From Amia ocellicauda (lineage: Eukaryota > Chordata > Actinopteri > Amiiformes > Amiidae): a stretch of DNA of 64,000 nt. Both the position numbers and the translations under genes were made by a program. This document shows, piece after piece, positions 12,553-22,300 of this stretch (position 1 is its first letter; every line of letters starts with the position of its first letter). Under the pieces are notes generated by a model. It had not been told where the DNA came from and did no database searches. It was given only the letters and a program-made list of their open reading frames with translations. The stretch lies in contig NC_089856.1 in the NCBI RefSeq assembly GCF_036373705.1, forward strand, positions 4,593,501 to 4,657,500, in the 5' to 3' direction.

Positions 12553-15500
12553 TCACCTAAAGGATTATTAGGAACACCTGTTCAATTTCTCATTAATGCA
12601 ATTATCTAACCAACCAATCACATGGCAGTTGCTTCAATGCATTTAAGGGTGTGGTCCTGGTCAAGACAATCTCCTGAACTCCAACCTGAATGTCTGAATG
12701 GGAAAGAAAGGTGATTTATGCAATTTTGAGCGTGGCATGGTTGTTGGTGCCAGACGGGCCGGTCTGAGTATTTCACAATCTGCTCAGTTACTGGGATTTT
12801 CACGCACAACCATTTCTAGGGTTTACAAAGAATGGTGTGAAAAGGGAAAAACATCCAGTATGCGGCAGTCCTGTGGGCGAAAATGCCTTGTTGATGCTAG
12901 AGGTCAGAGGAGAATGGGCCGACTGATTCAAGCTGATAGAAGAGCAACTTTGACTGAAATAACCACTCGTTACAACCGAGGTATGCAGCAAAGCATTTGT
13001 GAAGCCACAACACGTACAACCTTGAGGCGGATGGGCTACAACAGCAGAAGACCCCACCGGGTACCACTCATCTCCACTACAAATAGGAAAAAGAGGCTAC
13101 AATTTGCACAAGCTCACCAAAATTGGACAGTTGAAGACTGGAAAAATGTTGCCTGGTCTGATGAGTCTCGATTTCTGTTGAGACATTCAGATGGTAGAGT
13201 CAGAATTTGGCGTAAACAGAATGAGAACATGGATCCATCATGCCTTGTTACCACTGTGCAGGCTGGTGGTGGTGGTGTAATGGTGTGGGGGATGTTTTCT
13301 TGGCACACTTTAGGCCCCTTAGTGCCAATTGGGCATCGTTTAAATGCCACGGCCTACCTGAGCATTGTTTCTGACCATGTCCATCCCTTTATGACCACCA
13401 TGTACCCATCCTCTGATGGCTACTTCCAGCAGGATAATGCACCATGTCACAAAGGTCGAATCATTTCAAATTGGTGTCTTGAACATGACAATGACTTCAC
13501 TGTACTAAACTGGCCCCCACAGTCACCAGATCTCAACCCAATAGAGCATCTTTGGGATGTGGTGGAACGGGAGCTTCGTGCCCTGGATGTGCATCCCACA
13601 AATCTCCATCAACTGCAAGACGCTATCCTATCAATATGGGCCAACATTTCTAAAGAATGCTTTCAGCACCTTGTTGAATCAATGCCACATAGAATTAAGG
13701 CAGTTCTGAAGGCGAAAGGGGGTCAAACACAGTATTAGTATGGTGTTCCTAATAATCCTTTAGGTGAGTGTATATATATATTACCAACAGAGGACAAGAG
13801 CAGAAGCTGGATTTCTTTGTCCCCTGCCCCTCTTTTTAATTTTTACTAGTAAATATGGAAAATTGTCTGCTCTATTTAAGTTCCTTGTGCTGCCTGAGAA
13901 GACCAACAGTCCTTGCAAGATTTTTATTTTTGTTTTAAACTTTTTATTGTCTTTAACATAAAAAGAGGAAGTCTGCCTGATATATATTGGATGATTAATA
14001 AACTCGTTAATTTTGCTACTGTCATGTGTGCTCTATAGTGCCTGTAGCCAACTGCTAGGTGGTGTAGTCATGTTTCCAGTACAGAGTTTACGTCCTGGTG
14101 GTGTGTGAGCTTGCACCCCATGACATTTACTCCTTTGGTATTTCCGGAGCTACTGTCATATGTTTACTGTTTAGAGGAAAAACTACAAAATCACTGGATG
14201 TTTCTTCCTAGCGGCAACTCAAGTCATTATTATTAATTCATCCGAATGTTACTGTTTCTTATTCCATATTCTTACTCCGCTGCAGATTGCTGATTTTTGA
14301 ATGATGGATTTTTTTTCTTGCACGAACAATCTCCACTGTGGATTAAACTCCTCTGTTGTTGGAAAGGAAAAAATAACTCAGTTTTCACTGTTTTACCCAC
14401 CACTGTGGACACAGCAACACTTCATGTTGTCTATAAAAACTATAATTAATTTCGAAGAAGAAAGAATGAGGAATTAGAAATGCATTCAGTTGACTTGAGA
14501 TGCTGTGGGGAAGACAAATCTGGAGATTTTGTAATATCCAGGAAATTATGACACAATTCATATTGAAATACAGAAACACTTGCTGGGTTTTGTCTTCTGC
14601 CATTATTTGATATTTTTTACATTTTAAAGTTTAAGAAGTTTGTTTTCCGTGTATCTTGTGACTTGCTATTCTAATGGTATATCCAAACATGGCATATTCT
14701 AAAAATATATATGAATAAATAAATCATATGATGTTGGTATTGGTATTTTACAACTGTTTGGACACGAAGTCCATTCAAATTGGCAAAAGGTTTAATTATT
14801 ATTAAAGAGTTTTCATATATATTCAGTCTTATTTCTGGTATGCATTAAGGAAAAGAAAAATACATTTTTCAAGACTGTGGAACACAATTCAGGTCTGAAG
14901 GGGTTAAATCAAAATCACTTTAGTGATTTTTAGTCAAGAGGTATGGGATAGAAGAGCTCAAGATTGAAGACGTACCTTTAGTGTTGAGATGCGCAATCTG
15001 AGAACTGATGTTCTGTATGACTGAAGAAATTGATTTGTCTATAAAAGGACAGACACCATGATCAGGCCTGTTGAATACTTACAAAAAACTTTTATCAGCA
15101 TGATAGTTTGATGTCCTCAGTGTTTATGAAAATGAATGGCAAAGTAAATAAATTATTTCTTCACATGGAATATACAAGAACAGTCAGTTGCTACCTTTTG
15201 AAAATACATACCATTGGTGTTGAGCACTGAAACTTGAGTTTTGATCTTCTCAACATCTGAAGAAACCAGAGAGCCTTCAAAAAAACAGAATGCAAGATAA
15301 GGCCTAGTCTTACATATCAAAATAAGCAAAGTTAAAAGAGGACATCGAGCCCATGTTGATCCGTTCCTTGCCGGTAGCCTAATGAGCAAAGAATCTCATC
15401 AGGAAGTTTACATCAAGGATACCGGAGTGTTACCTGTTTTCTGTCCTTTTCTACACATCATTTCCACTTATGTCCCCAGACCTTTGTATCATTGTTAATG

Positions 15501-16246
15501 TTGAAGAAGTCACTTGGATCGGGCTTGTCCCCCACACAACCTGCTCTGTTCTAGACTGAAGCAATTTACTTTTTATAACTATCCAGAGTCTGATATTCTT
15601 TTCTGATGACAAAATGACACTCTCCTTTGTACTCGTCCTAGATTTTGTCTTGTCATGTGGTGACAGAAACTGAAGTTCATATTCGTCTAACATGCGCATT
15701 GTATAGTTTTAACATCACTTCCCTTGATTGTAGTTCTGCGCTTTTTGCTAAATATCCAAGCGCTTGATAGGATTTATCTTGTACTGCATTTTAGAGACAA
15801 ACAGCAAGAAGCTTTCTCATTCAAGGAAACATTAAATGAAAAACATTAACACAGAGACATGCCTGACAGACACACTGTCACCTATTTGTCTATATCAGTG
15901 CTCTCCATCCCTGATCCTGTTGAGCTCCTGTCCACTAGTCACCACTAAATCACCAATTTCTAAAGATGGCTAACACATGCAAGTTATGAGGTAAATACTA
16001 TTAAGAAAACAAGGGCCCTTTGGGCCCTTCCTAGATGTTTACCAACCATTTGATGTCCAAGCACTGTGCATCTCTTTCAAGTGCTCAATCTCTTTTGACA
16101 TTGCAGAATCTGAGAGAGAGATACAGCAGCAATTTAGGGGTCAATAATTCATAGGCATTGTTATAGACAAGATGGTCACACTATATTTAGGGGCTTCTGT
16201 ACTTCTGTTTGACTAATGTTACTTGTGTATTAGATAATTCATGGTG

Positions 16247-16300
<54 letters not shown>

Positions 16301-19300
16301 GGAAGGGTCATCATATAGAGTTTGGCATTAAAATAGTAGGACTAACACTTACACTTAGTGATTACCATGATGATGGAGACAGTCCACACTGCAGAGGTAA
16401 TCAGCACAAGGATGTATAGAATCACAACAGATTTGGTTCCACAGACAGCAGCTGAAAGCACCCAAAGCAGAACTCACTTATTTTGGAGTTACTGTGTACT
16501 GGTCAAAGATTTTGAGGGAGAGTAGTTGAATGGTTGCAGTTTGTATATTTTCATGCCATCTTTGACCATGCTAATTTCAACCACATTGTGAAGGGTGTTT
16601 GCTGGCACACCCATTTATGGACAGCAAAATTTACAAGTGGTTTTGTCAGATCATTGTGGTCACAGATGCCCCATGTGAAAATGCAGCTTCACAGTAAAAT
16701 CTATAGTGATTTTAGAATTGCTTTTATTTATTTTTTCATCATAAGTATAACAATTTTGAATGTTTTTAACTTGTAATGTAAAATATGTCTCCATTAAAAA
16801 CAGTATGCATGCATAACCAGTTTGCTTGTCTAACTGGGTCAGGGTATTTACTTATTTACTTAAAAGTTAAGTATAAAACCAATTAAATTACAATACATTT
16901 TTAGATATGTATATGCATGTATATATATAGCACTGCTAGAAGTGTTGGGAAACCAACAATGCATGAGTGTTGATTTAAAACTTTTGGTTGCGCATGTACA
17001 CTTTCAAAGGGTTGATTTAAACACCTACAGGGCTAAATTTGCTAATGATATTTTGCTGTGTAGTGTGAGTAAATTTTTCACTGTACCTAGTGTTGGAAAA
17101 ATGCTGTTTCAACACTGAGAACAGTGCTATTAGCACTAATGTGGTGTTTATGTTGAACTCTCAAAGTGTTAAAAATTGACTCTGAGAAAGTGTTAGAATT
17201 TCAACACTTTCAAAATTTAAAATTTTAAAACGTTCGTGGTGGTTCCCATATAAACACTTCAAAAGTGTTAAATTGAACACTCGTGGTGTTAAATTCAAAC
17301 ATTCAAATTTGCTGTGTTGTGTTCTCTAACTTGCACTGGCTTTATCATAATAATAATAATATCAGAATTTCTACCCGTCTCTGTGCATCACTACCTGAAC
17401 ATTATTTAGACAGGATTAAAAGAGCAGCAGTTCTACTCTGTTTGCTTGATGTCTTGTCTACAAAACACCTAAACTGGAGTACTCACAATTCAGCACAATA
17501 ATACAACTGTAATAGATACATACATCTGGGTGTTCATTCATACATACATTACATACATAAGACGTTACCATAAGAAGGAACCTATTTAATTCAATGTAAC
17601 CAGTCCTAACTTAAACTGTTTTAAGATTATAATTTGTGATTAGCAACTGCCAAATCACATTCATTACAAACTGAATGTCATTCTATGATCAATATTGAGG
17701 AAACAGGGGGCCAGTCCACTTGGTGTAAATATGAAGAAATTAAGAATTTAACATTTTTAATTTTAAAATACAGTAAGACATACACACAAACACACATCAT
17801 TATAATTAAACACATTAAGGCCAGACACCACAGTAAAAAAATATGATTTTGCTTTGATCAGCCAATTTTCAGATGTCAGGGAATTGTGTAACTATAACTT
17901 CCATATTTTCATAAATTGTACAAATAAATCTTACATAATTTATAAAAATATATATTTTTAATTATTTTATTCCAACTCTGTCAACTACAGCTAAAGTTAG
18001 TCAATTCAATTCATTCAATTCAATTCAAATAAGCTTTATTGGCATGACTAACACAGCAGTATTGCCAAAACAGGTACAATATAACCAAATTACATCAGTT
18101 TTTCTTAAAAAAAAAAATCATAGAGTGACACGAATTCATTTAAAAGAATACACAACAAACAGTGGGGAAATGGGGAGGTACATTTGTTAGTCTTTGCTAG
18201 CAGTATTCTTGTAGAAGTGTGACTGGTATTTTTAAAACTCTTTATATTGAGTCATACATCTTTCTTTCGAAAGCCTGTTTTCTGGAGTAAAACATTAGCT
18301 AGGTCATATATGATAATTTACTATGTAGTTGTAATGACTTGTGCTGAAAAAAGAGTCATTTCCTGAAATCCAAAAGTACATTGTAACTATGTTTCCCGTG
18401 CGCCAAGTAATTTTCCTCACTATTCAAGGAAGGTAGGTCCACATACTTTCATACACGTTTCTTAGGTCTTACAGCCAGACATTTATGGCTTCTTTTTTAA
18501 ATATATTTTGTCAATCTGATTTTACATAATAGTTGTGTTTTTTAATAAATGCATCAAAAAACAATTTTTTGGTTAACCGTTCTGTATAAGTCATTGGGTG
18601 TGTTATCACAATTACACAATTAAAACAATCAATCTGACTGTAATCAATGTAAAATTTAAAAATGTTGTTAAAAAAAGTTTTTTTGTGTTATGCAAATATG
18701 TGCATATTAAATGAGACTATGCCTCATTTGCATATAAAAATTATATATTTTTTTAAACTTTAAAAGCAATTTAAAAATATATTGTATTTATGTATATTGC
18801 TGATTTTGTACGTTTGCCCACTGACAAAGAAATTATCAGTCTATAATTTTAATGGTAGGTGTATTTTAACAGTGAGAGACAGAATAACAACAGAAAAAGG
18901 GAGTGCTCCTAATCTCAGCACATTACCTGTATAAAAGACACCTGTCCACAGAAGCAATCAATCAATCAGATTCCAAACTCTCCACCATGGCCAAGACCAA
19001 AGAGCTGTCCAAGGATGTCAGGGACAAGATTGTAGACCTACACAAGGCTGGAATGGGCTACAAGACCATCGCCAAGCAGCTTGGTGAGAAGGTGACAACA
19101 GTTGGTGCGATTATTCGCAAATGGAAGAAACACAAAATAACTGTCAGTCTCCCTCGGTGTGGAGCTCCATGCAAGATCTCACCTCGTGGAGTTTCAATGA
19201 TCATGAGAACGGTGAGGAATCAGCCCAGAACTACACGGGAGGATCTTGTTAATGATCTCAAGGCAGCTGGGACCATAGTCACCAAGAAAACAATTGGTAA

Positions 19301-22300
19301 CACACTACGCCGTGAAGGACTGAAATCCTGCAGCACCCGCAAGGTCCCCCTGCTCAAGAAAGCACATGTACAGGACCGTCTGAAGTTTGCCAATGAACAT
19401 CTGAATGATTCAGGGGAGAACTGGGTGAAAGTGTTGTGGTCAGATGAGACCAAATTCAAGCTCTTTGGCATCAACTCAACTCGCCGTGTTTGGAGGAGGA
19501 GGAATGCTGCCTATGACCACAAGAACACCATCCCCACCGTCAAACATGGAGGTGGAAACATTATGCTTTAGGGGTGTTTTTCTGCTAAGGGGACAGGACA
19601 ACTGCACCGCATCAAAGGGACGATGGACGGGGCCATGTACCGTCAAATCTTGGGTGAGAACCTCCTTCCCTCAGCCAGGGCATTGAAAATGGGTCGTGGA
19701 TGGGTATTCCAGCATGACAATGACCCAAGACACACAGCCAAGGCAACAAAGGAGTAGCTCAAGAAGAAGCACATTAAGGTCCTGGAGTGGCCTAGCCAGT
19801 CTCCAGACCTTAATCCCATAGAAAATCTGTGGAGGGAGCTGAAGGTTCGAGTTGCCAAACGTCAGCCTCGAAACCTTAATGACTTGGAGAGGATCTGCAA
19901 AGAGGAGTGGGACAAAATCCCTCCTGAGATGTGTGCAAACCTGGTGGCCAACTACAAGAAACGTCTGACCTCTGTGATTGCCAACAAGGGTTTTGCCACC
20001 AAGTACTAAGTCGAAGGGGTCAAATACTTATTTCCCTCATTAACATGCAAATTAATTTATAACTTTTTTGAAATGCGTTTTTCTGTCTCTCACTGTTAAA
20101 ATACACCTCCCATTAAAATTATAGACTGATCATTTCTTTGTCAGTGGGCAAACGTACAAAATCAGCAGGGGATCAAGTACTTTTTCCCCTCAGTGTATAT
20201 ATTCCCCTCTCTGGTGACTCCCTCTCGTCCAATTACCGCTCTCTGGCTGTACCACCCCGAGACCGGGGGAGCCACACAGATACACTTACCCACAAATATC
20301 CCTCTCTAACTCAACACAACGATACCCCACACGTAACACACATTCATACTCATGCACACACACAAATAGACAGACAGAGTCCCCGAACTGACTCTCCCAC
20401 CCTGCATACACACTGTTACACCCCCCCCCCCACCCCCAACCTTTGGGCTGCCCTACTGGCACATTCACAGACACCCGCCAGGATCGCTACAATACTTTCA
20501 ACCTGTAAAGTTCATTGAGTTACGAGTAAAGGAGAAAAAGCCTATTTGATTGTGGTGTCTGGCCTGATATGAAAAATGGATACTAATTAACATCGGGTTG
20601 AGGATTAAATGTCACAGCTACGTACCATGACTTGCTGATATCAGCAATTGTATTCTTGATATCAGCAATTATGGATTAAATGTCACAACGGCTTGTCTTA
20701 CTGAGCACAGTACTAAAACTGTAACAGATACATACATCTGGTTCTTCATTCATACATACATGGCATATGTATGTTAATATGTTGGTTGAAGAGAGAAACC
20801 TACTATATTCACTGCCAAAAGCAACCACTGTCATTTTTGTAAATGAACAGAATCTGGTCAATTACTTACCTCTAGCTGTGGCTTTACTTGTTTTTCTGGG
20901 CTCTGCAAGGTGGGGACTTTCGTGTTGTTCAGTTTTGTTCCTCTTCATTTCCAGGGGTCCGTCAACATTAATATAATCATTTTCACTGTCGTCATCTTGA
21001 CATATGTCTGTGATTGTGAATTTAGAAATATTTGTTACTTCTCCTTTTGGAAATGCACAACTCCTAAGTTTTGCAGGGACCAGTCCTAATTTAAGCTGTT
21101 TTAAGATTGCAATTTGTGACTAGAAACCAGCGAATGACCAGGGTCCCCAAGGATCCTTAAAACGTCTAAAATTTAGTTTTTGGTTTTCAAGGTCTAAAAA
21201 TGTCTTAAAATATCTGGAATTGTAGGAGGGGAAGCATTACATTTGATCTGGGCAGATTGAATGAGCGAGTCTACTTTTTGTTCAGTTTGTATGTTTTATT
21301 TTACCGGTGTTTTATATCCCGCAACGTCCAATACCTACAAGAATACGACTCTCCGAGCAAGCAATGCAGGCTCAGCCATGGGTAATTGCAGTTCAATGAG
21401 AAGTTGCAGGACGACAAATATCGTGGCTGGATGAAACATCCAGCGATTCATATGGGGCGCAATGTGAACTTTGTCGCAAAACATTCAAACTTGTTAGACA
21501 AAGCTGTCCATTTTACCAGCCACTTTGGCGGGTAGCCAACAAGTGTACAGGAACTCAACTTTTATTTTCTGAAAGAGTATTTGTTGGTCTGTTTCTAAAT
21601 AGGCCTACGAATTAATTTCTTGACGTTGTACTGTTGGTATGTTAGTTGATTTGGGAAACCGCAATATCATGTTTTTTGAAAATATATGCCATCTGGGCAT
21701 TCTTCGGTCCAGGAGGACGTGGGGAGCAATTAAGCAGAAGTAAGGTGGGAAAATAATGACTTTTAATTACTTATCATAGTCATAATTACTGACTTTTTAA
21801 TTACCTGGATCAAAGTGTTTCAGAATTATAATATGACAGAAAAGGAAAGAGGAGCAACAAACACGTGAACACACACACAGCCGGCTACTGCTGTTTATTC
21901 TGTATTCGCTGGACTCGAGCGCTCAGTCTGAGTGAGGTCTGGACAGGAAGAGTCAATCGTTTAGTCAGGTACACTGTATAAATTAGATAGATATACAGGT
22001 CTTATACATTTTGTATTTCGCTGTTGTGACCGGAAAGCATTACCACAAGGACGTTAATGTTAAGGCATTTTCATTGCAGCTTACATTGCTAAACAGACAA
22101 TTGAATGAAAATGTATAAAAAATGAAAAAGAAAAACATCGGTCGGTCAGTTACAGCTGTAATTGCAGCGCAATTGAGCAGCGCAGCCAGCAGCGCCATCA
22201 CTGACCACAAGAGACACTGCGCGGAGTCTGTATGTGCGGCTGTTATACTTGCCAACATTGGATGTAGAACATATTTTGTGTTATTTATGTATGTATTATT

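Noticed and set aside
20138..20518. 126-codon frame rich in Thr, His and Pro
   Set aside because: It translates CA-rich low-complexity DNA beyond the end of a Tc1 element and has no domain.
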